NCBI RefSeq assembly: GCF_000620465.1 | Contig: NZ_JIBE01000003.1 | Location: 1 to 64,000 of the forward strand | Direction: 5' to 3' | DNA length: 64,000 bases | Origin: Ralstonia sp. UNC404CL21Col | Lineage (GTDB): Bacteria; Pseudomonadota; Gammaproteobacteria; Burkholderiales; Burkholderiaceae | Part shown: piece after piece, positions 48,553 through 61,705 of the stretch | Layout: each line of letters opens with the position of its first letter | How positions within the stretch are numbered: the stretch's first letter is position 1 | The notes under the pieces: model-generated | Database searches by the model: none | Seen by the model: only the letters and a program-made list of their open reading frames with translations | What the model was told of the DNA's origin: nothing | Translations under genes and position numbers: made by a program

Positions 48553-49443
48553 TTACGCCTGTTGCTTGGCAGCGGCCACTTGGGCAGCCACTTCAGCAGC
48601 GAAGTCGTCTTGCTTCTTCTCGATGCCTTCGCCCACCACGTACAGCGTGAAAGCCTTCACGGTCGTGTTGGCGGCCTTGAGCATCTGCTCAACGGTCTGC
48701 TTGTCGTTCTTCACGAACGGCTGGTTCAGCAGCGAGACTTCCTTCAGGTACTTCTGCACGCTGCCTTCCACCATCTTGGCAACGATTTCAGCCGGCTTGC
48801 CCGATTCGGCAGCCTTCTGCTCAGCAACGCTGCGCTCCTTGGCAACCAGATCTGCGGGCACGTCGTCAGCCGACAGCGACACCGGCTTCATGGCGGCAAC
48901 CTGCATGGCCGCATCCTTGGCCGCAACTTCGTCACCCTCGTACGCCACCATCACGCCGATGCGGGCGCCGTGCAGGTACGACGTCAGCTTGGTGCCGTCG
49001 AAACGCTGGAAGCGGCGGATCGTCATGTTTTCGCCGATCTTGCCGATCAGGCCCACGCGCACGTCTTCAACGGTCGGGCCGAAGCCGTCTTGCGACAGCG
49101 GCAGCGCGCCGACAGCGGCAACGTCAGCCGGGTTGTTCTTGGCGATCAGTGCAGCCACCGAGTTGGCGAAGGCCAGGAACGAATCGTTCTTCGAGACGAA
49201 GTCGGTTTCGCAGTTGATTTCGACCAGCGCGCCGGTCGTGCCTTCCACTGCAGCCGCCACCACGCCTTCAGCGGTAACGCGCGAGGCGGCCTTGCCTGCC
49301 TTGTTGCCCAGCTTCACACGCAGGATTTCTTCGGCCTTTTCCAGGTTGCCTTCGGCTTCCGTCAGGGCCTTCTTGCATTCCATCATCGGCGCATCGGTCT
49401 TCGCGCGCAGTTCTGCCACCATGCTTGCGGTAATTGCCGCCAT
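48553..49443 (-). CDS. tsf: Elongation factor Ts
   Basis: Nucleotide exchange factor for EF-Tu, 296 residues. [37 protein letters not shown] is the N-terminal domain signature, [16 protein letters not shown] follows, and the core subdomains run to [15 protein letters not shown]. The ATG is at 49441-49443. It follows rpsB by 258 bp, with an attenuator-like terminator between. Confidence 0.98.
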   Translation of the reverse strand: MAAITASMVAELRAKTDAPMMECKKALTEAEGNLEKAEEILRVKLGNKAGKAASRVTAEGVVAAAVEGTTGALVEINCETDFVSKNDSFLAFANSVAALIAKNNPADVAAVGALPLSQDGFGPTVEDVRVGLIGKIGENMTIRRFQRFDGTKLTSYLHGARIGVMVAYEGDEVAAKDAAMQVAAMKPVSLSADDVPADLVAKERSVAEQKAAESGKPAEIVAKMVEGSVQKYLKEVSLLNQPFVKNDKQTVEQMLKAANTTVKAFTLYVVGEGIEKKQDDFAAEVAAQVAAAKQQA

Positions 49444-49582
49444 TTCATGCTCCTTGTTTCAGATCGTCGTCCGGTCGCGCGCTGAAAGGTCTTTGCGTCT
49501 TCGCTGCACGCCGGCCTGTCGTCCGGTTTCCATCCGGTCGCCCCACGAGATACGACGCGTGTGGGACATCCGCATGACAAAT

Positions 49583-49615
49583 TAAAAAAAAGGGGCGTTT
49601 ATTACGCGCCCCTGT
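49583..49615 (-). terminator. rpsB-tsf intergenic terminator/attenuator
   Basis: AGGGGCG (49591-49597) pairs with CGCCCCT (49607-49613) around a 9-base loop; on the minus strand eight T residues follow. Lying between rpsB and tsf, it would reduce tsf transcription relative to rpsB, as in other proteobacteria. Confidence 0.85.
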
Positions 49616-49701
49616 CTGGCCATCAGCCCTGATGCGTTCCACCAGGTGCGGCCTGGCACGCGTCCCGCGCAATCAAGCTGCGGGCGCCCGCCTTCTTGTG
49701 T

Positions 49702-50445
49702 TTAGCCTTCTTGGACTTCGACGAAGTCGTCGCCGCCACGAGCGGCCTCAACCACTTCCTGGACCGCGTTGGCGCGGCCTTCCAGGATCGCGTCGGCCAC
49801 GCCGCGCACGTACAGTGCAACAGCCTTGCTCGAGTCGTCGTTACCCGGGATGACGTAGTCGATGCCTTCCGGCGAGTGGTTCGTGTCAACCACGCCGATC
49901 ACCGGAATACCCAGCTTGGCAGCTTCGGTCACGGCAATCTTGTGGTAACCAACGTCCACCACGAAGATGGCGTCCGGAATGCCGCCCATGTCCTTGATGC
50001 CGCCAATGGACTTCACCAGCTTGTCCATTTCGCGCTCGAACATCAGCGCTTCCTTCTTGCTCATGGTTTCGGTCGCGCCGGCTTCCTTGGCGACTTCCAT
50101 GTCCTTCAGGCGCTTGATCGAGGTCTTGACCGTCTTGAAGTTGGTCAGCATGCCGCCGAGCCAGCGGCTGTCGACGAACGGCATACCTGCGCGAGCCGCT
50201 TCTTCAGCCAGGATCTCACGCGATTGGCGCTTCGTGCCGACAAACAGGATGGTGCCCCGGTTGGCTGCCAGCTGGCGCACATACTTCAGTGCGTCCTGGT
50301 ACATCGGCAGCGTCTTTTCCAGGTTGATGATGTGAATCTTGTTGCGATGGCCGAAGATGTAGGGGGCCATCTTGGGGTTCCAGAAGCGGGTCTGGTGGCC
50401 AAAGTGGACACCGGCTTCCAGCATTTCGCGCATGGTCACGGACAT
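49702..50445 (-). CDS. rpsB: Ribosomal protein S2
   Basis: Small-subunit protein uS2, 247 residues. [32 protein letters not shown] is the N-terminal signature, and [33 protein letters not shown] and [12 protein letters not shown] are the conserved later blocks. The start at 50443-50445 has TGGAGAA upstream; the reading frame continues 17 codons further but has no better start. Confidence 0.98.
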   Translation of the reverse strand: MSVTMREMLEAGVHFGHQTRFWNPKMAPYIFGHRNKIHIINLEKTLPMYQDALKYVRQLAANRGTILFVGTKRQSREILAEEAARAGMPFVDSRWLGGMLTNFKTVKTSIKRLKDMEVAKEAGATETMSKKEALMFEREMDKLVKSIGGIKDMGGIPDAIFVVDVGYHKIAVTEAAKLGIPVIGVVDTNHSPEGIDYVIPGNDDSSKAVALYVRGVADAILEGRANAVQEVVEAARGGDDFVEVQEG

Positions 50446-50749
50446 GAAATTCTCCAGTCGGGTTAGGTCTAAAGCCGCCTCAGACATCTTTCGCATGCGA
50501 TACGAAAAACACCCGCGGTGAGGCGGCTCGCGATTTCAAGCGCTCCCGGCCACACGACCGGCAACTGCTTAGCCGGCGATTATAGCGGTAAAAACCCAAT
50601 CGACTCAAGACCTTCCGAGCATTCGCGACAAACGGCGCAAGACGGGCGCCCACCGCCCGAAAACCCCGGCCGGGGCGCTTTGGTGCGATAATTCATGCTT
50701 TAGCCACGACGCGGCGCTCCAGGCGCTTGCGTGCAGAAAGAGTCACAGC
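50446..50749. promoter_or_regulatory. Divergent rpsB/map intergenic region with rpsB promoter and leader hairpin
   Basis: This 304-bp stretch contains no gene. A good minus-strand promoter has -35 TTGAGT (50603-50608), an 18-bp spacer and -10 TATAAT (50579-50584). The leader then contains the perfect 10-bp inverted repeat AGCCGCCTCA/TGAGGCGGCT (50473-50482 and 50519-50528), enclosing a smaller stem. In gamma-proteobacteria the rpsB leader is a structured site for repression by S2, so this hairpin may have that role. GATAAT at 50687-50692 is a weak candidate -10 for map on the plus strand. Confidence 0.6.
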
Positions 50750-51574
50750 ATGGCCGTTACCATTCACACCGCCGAAGACATTGCGCACATGCGCGTGGCC
50801 TGCCGGCTTGCGTCCGAAGTTCTCGACTACATCACCCCGTTCGTCGTGCCCGGCGTGACGACGGGCAAGCTGGACCAGCTGTGCCACGCTTACATGCGTG
50901 ACGTGCAAGGCACCGTGCCGGCACCGCTGAACTATGCGCCGCCGGGCTATCCGCCCTTCCCGGCATCGATCTGCACGTCCGTCAACGATGTGATCTGCCA
51001 CGGCATTCCGGGCGACAAGGTGCTCAAGAATGGCGACATCGTCAACCTGGACATCACCGTCATCACCAAGGAAGGCTATTACGGCGATACCAGCCGTACC
51101 TTCGTTGTGGGCGAAGGCTCGATCCTCGCCAAACGCCTGACGCAGGTCACGTTCGAATGCATGTGGAAGGGTATCGCGGCGGTGCGCCCGGGCGCCCGCC
51201 TCGGCGACATCGGCCACGTGATCCAGCAACATGCAGAAGCTGCCGGCTATAGCGTGGTGCGCGAATATTGCGGCCACGGCATCGGCAAGAAATTCCACGA
51301 AGATCCGCAGATCCTGCATTACGGCCGCCCCGGCACCGGGATGGAGCTGAAGGCTGGCATGATCTTCACGATTGAACCGATGATCAACGCGGGCAAGCGC
51401 GATATCCGCACCATGCCCGACCAGTGGACGGTCAAGACGCGCGATCGCAGCCTGTCAGCGCAGTGGGAACACACGCTTCTCGTGACGGAGACCGGCCACG
51501 AAGTGCTGACCGTGTCGGCCTTGACGCCGCCGGCACCGGAATTCGTACACGAAGGCGCACCGGCCACGGCCTGA
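50750..51574 (+). CDS. map: Methionine aminopeptidase, type I
   Basis: Removes N-terminal methionine from new proteins. The 274-residue M24A enzyme has the metal ligands in NLDITVITKEGYYGDTSRTF (two Asp), YCGHGIGKKFHEDP (His), FTIEPMIN (Glu) and SAQWEHTLLVTETG (Glu). The start at 50750 (MAVTIHTAEDIAHMRVA) is the family start. It is divergent from rpsB, a classic bacterial arrangement, and precedes glnD. Confidence 0.98.
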   Translation: MAVTIHTAEDIAHMRVACRLASEVLDYITPFVVPGVTTGKLDQLCHAYMRDVQGTVPAPLNYAPPGYPPFPASICTSVNDVICHGIPGDKVLKNGDIVNLDITVITKEGYYGDTSRTFVVGEGSILAKRLTQVTFECMWKGIAAVRPGARLGDIGHVIQQHAEAAGYSVVREYCGHGIGKKFHEDPQILHYGRPGTGMELKAGMIFTIEPMINAGKRDIRTMPDQWTVKTRDRSLSAQWEHTLLVTETGHEVLTVSALTPPAPEFVHEGAPATA

Positions 51575-51692
51575 TCATCGCGGGCGAGCCGCACCTTCAG
51601 CGGCAGCAACGTCGCGCTGATCTCGCCCCGCCTCGGCTCAACTCCTGCAGCGACCGGCTCGTTCCGGTCGCTGTTTCATTCACGCTCCACTC

Positions 51693-54281
51693 ATGCCCTC
51701 CGCTGCCGCTGCCCCTGCCGAAGAAGTCCAACCGCGCGACGCCCTGAAAGCGGAGCGCGCGCACCTGTTCGCGCAGTTCGACCAGCACGCCAACGTTCAG
51801 CAGCTCGTGACCAAGCTGGCACGCGCCGTTGACCGTGCGCTGGTGCGGCTCTGGCAGGAGGAGCAGATGCCAGCCGACTGCGCCCTGATTGCCGTGGGCG
51901 GCTATGGGCGCGGCGAGCTGTTCCCGTATTCCGACGTCGACATCCTCCTGCTGCTGCCGGGCACCGCCGACAAGACACTCGAGGCGCGGCTGGAGGCCTT
52001 CATCGGCCGCTGCTGGGACATGGGGCTGGATATTGGCTCCTCGGTCCGCACGGTCGACGAGTGCATCAACGAAGCGGCACAGGACGTCACGGTACGCACA
52101 TCGCTGCTGGAAGCACGTCTACTGACCGGCGACGAAGGCTTGTACCGCACGTTCGAGACGCACTATCAGGGCCATCTCGACGCGGCCGACTTCTTCCAGT
52201 CGAAACTGCTGGAGATGCGTCAGCGGCATGCCAAGTACCAGGACACGCCCTACTCGCTCGAACCGAACTGCAAGGAAAGCCCCGGTGGCCTGCGCGATCT
52301 GCAGGTCATTCTGTGGATGACGCGGGCGGCCGGTTTCGGTTCAAGCTGGAACGAGCTGCTTGCCAATGGCCTGCTGACGCGCCGTGAAGCGCAGGAGCTG
52401 GCAAGCAATGAGCGCTTGCTCAAAACCGTGCGTGCGCGTCTGCACCTGCTGGCCGGGCGCCGGCAGGACGTATTGGTGTTCGACCTGCAGACGCAACTGG
52501 CCGAGTCGTTCGGTTACCGCCCCACCACCGCCAAGCGCGCGAGCGAACAGCTCATGCGCCGCTATTACTGGGTCGCCAAGGCGGTCACGCAGCTCAATAC
52601 CGTGGTACTGCAGAACATCGAGGCGCGGCTGTTCCCCACCGAGCTCGGTATCACGCGGCGGATCAACGATCGCTTTGTCGAGCGACAAGGCATGCTGGAG
52701 ATTGCCGACGCCGATCTCTACCAGCGCGAGCCGACGGCCATCCTGGAAACCTTCCTGCTGTACGAGCAGACGCGCGGCATCAAGGGACTGGCAGCCAGCA
52801 CGATGCGCGCGCTCTACAACGCGCGGACGTTGATGGACGCCAAATGGCGCAAGGATCCGGCCAATCGCGCGCTGTTCCTGTCGATCCTGCAGCAGCCGCA
52901 GGGCATCACGCACGCGCTGCGCCTGATGAATCAGACCAGCGTGCTCGGCCGCTACCTGGTCAATTTCCGCCGCATCGTCGGGCAGATGCAGCACGACCTG
53001 TTCCACGTCTACACGGTCGATCAGCACATCCTGATGGTGGTGCGCAACATCCGACGCTTCTCCATCGTCGAGCACACGCACGAGTTCCCGTTCTGCAGCC
53101 AGTTGATGGCGAACTTCGACAAGCCGTGGGTGCTGACCGTGGCGGCGCTGTTCCATGACATTGCGAAGGGGCGCGGCGGTGACCACTCCGTGCTCGGCAT
53201 GTCCGACGCACGCCGCTTCTGCAAGGAACACGGCATCGCCAAGGAAGACGCCGACCTCATCGTCTGGCTGGTCGAGCACCACCTGACCATGAGCCAGGTC
53301 GCCCAGAAGCAGGACCTCGGCGATCCGGAAGTCATCCGTCATTTCGCCGACCTGGTCGGCACCGAACGTCGGCTGACCGCGCTGTATCTGCTCACCGTTG
53401 CCGACATCCGCGGGACCAGCCCGAAAGTGTGGAACGCGTGGAAAGGCAAGCTGCTGGAAGACCTGTATCGCATGACGCTGCGCGTGCTCGGCGGCGCCAC
53501 GACCGATCCGCACGCGGTGCTCGAAAGCCGCAAGGAAGAAGCGCGCGCCCTGCTGCGCTTGGCCGCGCTGGACGACACCGCGCACGAGGCGCTCTGGAAG
53601 CAGCTCGACGTGGGCGTGTTCCTGCGTCACGACGCGCGCGACATCGCCTGGTTCACGCGACACTTCTACAACCGTGTCGACACGACGATCCCGATCGTGC
53701 GTGCGCGCATTTCACCGGCGGGCGTTGGCTTGCAGGTGGCGGTGTATTCGCCGGATCGGCCCGATCTTTTTGCGCGCATCTGCGGCTACTTCGAGCGCAA
53801 GAGCCTGACGATTCTCGACGCCAAGATCCACACCACCAAACACGGCTACGCGCTCGACACCTTCCAGGTGGCCGATCCCAGCAGCGGCCTGGTGGAGCCC
53901 GGCCATTACCGCGACATCATCACGCTGGTCGAGCACGAACTCGCCGAGCAGATCTCGCGCGAAACCGCCCTGCCCGAACCGCCGCGTGGGCGCATCTCGC
54001 GCCAGTCGCGCAGCTTCCCGATCAAGCCGCGCGTCGACCTGCGGGCAGACGAACGCGGCCAGTACTACCTGCTCTCCATTTCTGCAACAGACCGCACCGG
54101 TCTGCTCTACGCCATTGCCCGCGTGCTCGCACACCGTCGCGTGTCGGTACACACCGCGCGCATCAACACGCTCGGCGAGCGCGTGGAAGACATTTTCCTG
54201 GTCGACGGCACCCGCCTGACCCAGGACAACAAACTGCAGCTCGAGCTTGAAAGCGAGCTGCTCGATGCGCTCGCCATCTGA
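51693..54281 (+). CDS. glnD: Bifunctional uridylyltransferase/uridylyl-removing enzyme
   Basis: Nitrogen sensor of 862 residues that uridylylates PII under nitrogen limitation and de-uridylylates it when glutamine is high. The nucleotidyltransferase site is [19 protein letters not shown] (with DVD). The HD hydrolase site includes [13 protein letters not shown]. Two C-terminal ACT domains ([18 protein letters not shown] and [20 protein letters not shown]) bind glutamine. All domains are intact. It follows map by 118 bp. Confidence 0.98.
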   Translation: MPSAAAAPAEEVQPRDALKAERAHLFAQFDQHANVQQLVTKLARAVDRALVRLWQEEQMPADCALIAVGGYGRGELFPYSDVDILLLLPGTADKTLEARLEAFIGRCWDMGLDIGSSVRTVDECINEAAQDVTVRTSLLEARLLTGDEGLYRTFETHYQGHLDAADFFQSKLLEMRQRHAKYQDTPYSLEPNCKESPGGLRDLQVILWMTRAAGFGSSWNELLANGLLTRREAQELASNERLLKTVRARLHLLAGRRQDVLVFDLQTQLAESFGYRPTTAKRASEQLMRRYYWVAKAVTQLNTVVLQNIEARLFPTELGITRRINDRFVERQGMLEIADADLYQREPTAILETFLLYEQTRGIKGLAASTMRALYNARTLMDAKWRKDPANRALFLSILQQPQGITHALRLMNQTSVLGRYLVNFRRIVGQMQHDLFHVYTVDQHILMVVRNIRRFSIVEHTHEFPFCSQLMANFDKPWVLTVAALFHDIAKGRGGDHSVLGMSDARRFCKEHGIAKEDADLIVWLVEHHLTMSQVAQKQDLGDPEVIRHFADLVGTERRLTALYLLTVADIRGTSPKVWNAWKGKLLEDLYRMTLRVLGGATTDPHAVLESRKEEARALLRLAALDDTAHEALWKQLDVGVFLRHDARDIAWFTRHFYNRVDTTIPIVRARISPAGVGLQVAVYSPDRPDLFARICGYFERKSLTILDAKIHTTKHGYALDTFQVADPSSGLVEPGHYRDIITLVEHELAEQISRETALPEPPRGRISRQSRSFPIKPRVDLRADERGQYYLLSISATDRTGLLYAIARVLAHRRVSVHTARINTLGERVEDIFLVDGTRLTQDNKLQLELESELLDALAI

Positions 54282-54306
54282 GCGCCAGCCTTACCGGTCT
54301 AGATTC

Positions 54307-56247
54307 ATGACTACCGATTCCGATGATTTCCCGGGCGACGACGACAAGCGCCGCGCCAGCGACCCGACGCAGCGCGCCACCCGCCCGGGCAAGCGCACCA
54401 CGCTCGGCGTGCGCCGCGATGACGAAGGCAATGCCGTGCGTTCGACCGGCAAGCCGCTGCGCTCGTCCGACCTGAACCGCGAGCGCCAGCCGCTGCGCCC
54501 ATCGCAACGCCGCCCCAAGCCGGAAGAAGGCGCCGGCAAGCCACCGCGCCCGGCACGCCGCGACGACGATGGCCAGACGCGCGACGCCAAGCCGCGCCGC
54601 ATGCAAGGCGATCGCCCGCCGCGACGCTTTGATGACGAGCGCCCGCCGCGCCGGTTCAACGACGAGCAACGGCCGCCCCGCCGCTCTGACGAGGAGCGCC
54701 CGCCGCGTCGCTTCGAAGATCGCCCGCCCCGCCGGTTCGACGACGAACGTCCTCCGCGACGCTTCGACAACGACCAACGGCCGCCCCGTCGCTCCGATGA
54801 TGAGCGTCCGCCGCGTCGTTTCGAGGATCGCCCGCCTCGCCGATTTGACGACGAACGTCCTCCGCGTCGCTTTGACAACGACCGCCCACCGAGGCGCTTT
54901 GACGATGAACGTCCGCCGCGCAGGTTCAGCGACGATCAACGCCCGCCCCGTCGTTTCGATGACGAACGCCCGCGCCGCTACGGCGATGATCAACGCGCAC
55001 CGCGCCGCGATGGCGACCAACGTCCCCCGCGACGCTTTGATGATGAGCGTCCGCCGCGTCGTTTCGACGATGAGCAACGCCCGCCGCGCCGGTTCGAGGA
55101 TCGCCCGCCACGCAAGTTCGGCGACGATCAACGGCCGCCCCGTCGTTTCGACGACGAGCGCCCGCGCCGCTATGGCGACGACCAACGCGCGCCGCGTCGT
55201 GATGGCGATCAGCGTCCTCCGCGACGCTTTGACGACGAACGTCCGCCTCGCCGGTACGGTGACGATCAACGCCCGCCGCGTCGATTCGACGATGAGCAGC
55301 GGCCGCCGCGGCGCTATGGCGATGACCGCGCTCCGCGTCGTTTTGACAACGACCGTCCGCCGCGCCGCTTTGAAGACCGTCCGGCGCGTCCGCAACGGCC
55401 CGAGCGCGAGCGTGAGGAGCGCGCTCCGCGTCATGCCGAGGAGCAGGCACCGCGCCAGGCCGCGCAAACCGAATCGAGCGGACTGGTCCGTCTGTCCAAA
55501 CGCATGTCCGAACTGGGCCTGTGCTCACGCCGCGAGGCTGATGAATGGATTCCGCGCGGCTGGGTATTGGTGGATGGCGAGCCTGTCACCGAGCTGGGTT
55601 CGCGCGTCAAGCCGGATGCGGTCATCGAAATCCACCAGTCGGCGCGCTCGGAGCAAGGCGAGCGCGTGACCGTGCTGATGCACAAGCCGGTCGGTTATGT
55701 GTCCGGCCAGGCAGAAGACGGCTATCAGCCGGCGGTGTCGCTGTTCGTGCCGGAAAACCAATGGGAAGGTGACCCCACACGCAAGCGCTTCGCGCCGTGG
55801 CAGCGTCGGGCGTTGGCGCCGGCCGGTCGACTGGATATCGATTCCACCGGCCTGCTGGTGTTGACGCAGGACGGCCGCGTGGCACGCCACCTGATCGGCG
55901 AGGATTCAACGGTCGAGAAGGAATACCTGGTGCGCGTGGTGTGGCATTCGCCGGACGGCGTGGTCGAGCACGACATCTCCAAGGTCTTCCCCGAAGAGCT
56001 GATGGAAAAGCTGCGCTTTGGCCTGTCGTTGGACGGCGAAGCACTCAAGCCCGCGAAGGTGAGCTGGCAGAACGAAGAGCAACTGCGCTTCGTGCTGCGC
56101 GAAGGCAAGAAGCGCCAGATCCGCCGCATGTGCGAACAGGTCGGATTGGAGGTGGTGGGCCTGAAGCGCATCCGCATGGGCAGCATCGTGCTGGGCGATC
56201 TGCCGGTCGGCCAGTGGCGATTCCTGGGGCCGTTCGAGAAGTTCTGA
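54307..56247 (+). CDS. rluB: 23S rRNA pseudouridine synthase RluB with Arg-rich repeat N-terminus
   Basis: Pseudouridine synthase of the RsuA/RluB family, probably modifying 23S rRNA near position 2605 (E. coli numbering). The 646-residue chain has three parts: an acidic and basic head (1-101), 28 tandem units of 8-10 residues of the form RPPRRFDDE (about 103-358), and then an S4 RNA-binding domain (about 394-455) and the catalytic domain with GRLDIDSTGLLVLTQDG (catalytic Asp in GRLD) and REGKKRQIRRMCE. E. coli RluB is about 290 residues, so half of this protein is extra. The ATG at 54307 (MTTDSDDFPGDDD) was chosen; it is 26 bp after glnD. Confidence 0.93.
   Translation: MTTDSDDFPGDDDKRRASDPTQRATRPGKRTTLGVRRDDEGNAVRSTGKPLRSSDLNRERQPLRPSQRRPKPEEGAGKPPRPARRDDDGQTRDAKPRRMQGDRPPRRFDDERPPRRFNDEQRPPRRSDEERPPRRFEDRPPRRFDDERPPRRFDNDQRPPRRSDDERPPRRFEDRPPRRFDDERPPRRFDNDRPPRRFDDERPPRRFSDDQRPPRRFDDERPRRYGDDQRAPRRDGDQRPPRRFDDERPPRRFDDEQRPPRRFEDRPPRKFGDDQRPPRRFDDERPRRYGDDQRAPRRDGDQRPPRRFDDERPPRRYGDDQRPPRRFDDEQRPPRRYGDDRAPRRFDNDRPPRRFEDRPARPQRPEREREERAPRHAEEQAPRQAAQTESSGLVRLSKRMSELGLCSRREADEWIPRGWVLVDGEPVTELGSRVKPDAVIEIHQSARSEQGERVTVLMHKPVGYVSGQAEDGYQPAVSLFVPENQWEGDPTRKRFAPWQRRALAPAGRLDIDSTGLLVLTQDGRVARHLIGEDSTVEKEYLVRVVWHSPDGVVEHDISKVFPEELMEKLRFGLSLDGEALKPAKVSWQNEEQLRFVLREGKKRQIRRMCEQVGLEVVGLKRIRMGSIVLGDLPVGQWRFLGPFEKF
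54613..55380 (+). repeat. Tandem repeat array coding RPPRRFDDE-type units in rluB
   Basis: About 770 bp of 24-30-bp imperfect tandem units, each coding an Arg-Pro-Pro-Arg-Arg core and an acidic tail. I count 28 units; variants have Tyr-Gly, Ser or Asp-Gly in place of Phe-Asp. Two larger blocks are near-duplicates: residues about 217-250 and 279-312 have the same unit order, which indicates segmental duplication. Such arrays often vary in length between strains. Confidence 0.9.
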
Positions 56248-56264
56248 GGCAGCCTCTGCCCCAA

Positions 56265-56307
56265 CAAAAAACCGGTCAGCGCACCCTGCGTTGACCGGTT
56301 TTTTTTG
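56265..56307. terminator. Bidirectional terminator of rluB and the lipoprotein gene
   Basis: AACCGGTCA (56270-56278) pairs with TGACCGGTT (56292-56300), with an inner stem CGCA/TGCG. It has T-runs on the plus side and A-runs on the other, so it can end both convergent genes. Confidence 0.92.
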
Positions 56308-56318
56308 CGCTGCCTACG

Positions 56319-57440
56319 TTACAGATGCGGAGCCTGGCAGGCTGCGCCCGAGGTGTTGGCCGACGCGGGCATGCCGAACACGGCCTGCGCGCCACAGCGC
56401 GAACCGAACATCTTCGCCTGGTCGTGGCCTACGCCAACCACTTCGTGCGCCTGGTGGTTGACGCGCTTGCGCCCCGCCAGGTAGCGCTCGTAGCGCCAGT
56501 AGTTGCGGGCGCGATCGAGGCGCGTCGGGCCTTCGGCCTCAGCACCGCACAGCTTGTCGAGCACGCGATGATTCGGGTCGTTGTCGTTCGTGCCGACCAG
56601 GTAGGTCACGTGGCGCTGCGCATATCGGTTGAACAACTGACGGCCGGTCTTGCCGACGGCATACGGCACCATATCCACCATGCCGTATTTGTAGTGATCG
56701 TAGTCCGGGCAGACGCTGGTGCTGTAGCGCGCAAAGCCCTTGCCGCGCGGTCGCTCGGGCGTGAAATACAGATACGACGACGGGTTGGCGACCACGTAGC
56801 GCAAATCGATGCCGCGCTTGCGGATGGCCTCGTCCACGTTGTTGAGCACGGCGTAGCGCTGCACGATCTGGCCGCCGCCCGAATGGCCTGCTACCGTCAC
56901 GCGCTTAACGTTGGGCGCACGCGCCGGGTCGGTCACGTAGCCGATCAGGTCGTCGAGCACCTTGAGCGAACTCAGGTCCGTGTACGGCGCGTTGGTGGCG
57001 TTGAAGCCGCCAATCCAACCATCCACCGACCATACCGGCATGCCGTCGAAGCCCTTGCCTTCATCGGGCGTGCCAGGAAAGTTCGGGGCGATCAGCAGGA
57101 CTTCGTCGGGATTGCGGCCGCTGGCCTGGAGCAGATCGGCGCCGGCGGTGTAGTAGTCGTTGCCGTTGCGCTGCAGGCCGTGCTGCACGAAGACGACTTC
57201 GCGAATGCGGCTCAGATCGCCATCAAGCGGATGGTTGGCGTAGACGGGGAAATCGTAGCCCGCTGCATCGGTACCAAGATGCACGCGCTGCCAGACGGGC
57301 CCCTGAGGCTTCTGCGCAGCCGACGCAGCCGCGGTCGTTTCCGGCGTCTGCGGCCCCGCGCATGCGGCCAGCCCCAGCATTGCAGTCATGGCCACGCCAA
57401 GCGCCAACCGGCGCCAGCCCCTCAAACCATCGCGCTTCAT
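56319..57440 (-). CDS. Alpha/beta-hydrolase-fold lipoprotein
   Basis: Protein of 373 residues starting MKRDGLRGWRRLALGV, with a hydrophobic core and lipobox LAAC (Cys27), so it is a predicted lipoprotein. The body has an alpha/beta-hydrolase layout: REVVFVQHGLQRNGNDYY, the nucleophile elbow VAGHSGGGQI, and a late histidine region (HQAHEVVGVGHDQAKMF). It may be an esterase or a related hydrolase; the substrate is unknown. The ATG at 57438-57440 has CGGAGAC upstream. The longer frame to 57617 lies within def. Confidence 0.82.
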   Translation of the reverse strand: MKRDGLRGWRRLALGVAMTAMLGLAACAGPQTPETTAAASAAQKPQGPVWQRVHLGTDAAGYDFPVYANHPLDGDLSRIREVVFVQHGLQRNGNDYYTAGADLLQASGRNPDEVLLIAPNFPGTPDEGKGFDGMPVWSVDGWIGGFNATNAPYTDLSSLKVLDDLIGYVTDPARAPNVKRVTVAGHSGGGQIVQRYAVLNNVDEAIRKRGIDLRYVVANPSSYLYFTPERPRGKGFARYSTSVCPDYDHYKYGMVDMVPYAVGKTGRQLFNRYAQRHVTYLVGTNDNDPNHRVLDKLCGAEAEGPTRLDRARNYWRYERYLAGRKRVNHQAHEVVGVGHDQAKMFGSRCGAQAVFGMPASANTSGAACQAPHL

Positions 57441-57508
57441 ATCGTCTCCGTGGTGGATGAAACACGCGCCTACCCGCCCCCGCAGGTCCGACGCTCCCGC
57501 AGTCGCGA

Positions 57509-61705
<4,197 letters not shown>

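Noticed and set aside
54613-55380. CRISPR-like array
   Set aside because: Units are contiguous coding repeats without unique spacers and lie in frame within rluB.
54163-55467. 434-codon antisense frame across the rluB repeats
   Set aside because: Produced by the tandem repeat and codon bias; its product merely mirrors the repeat.
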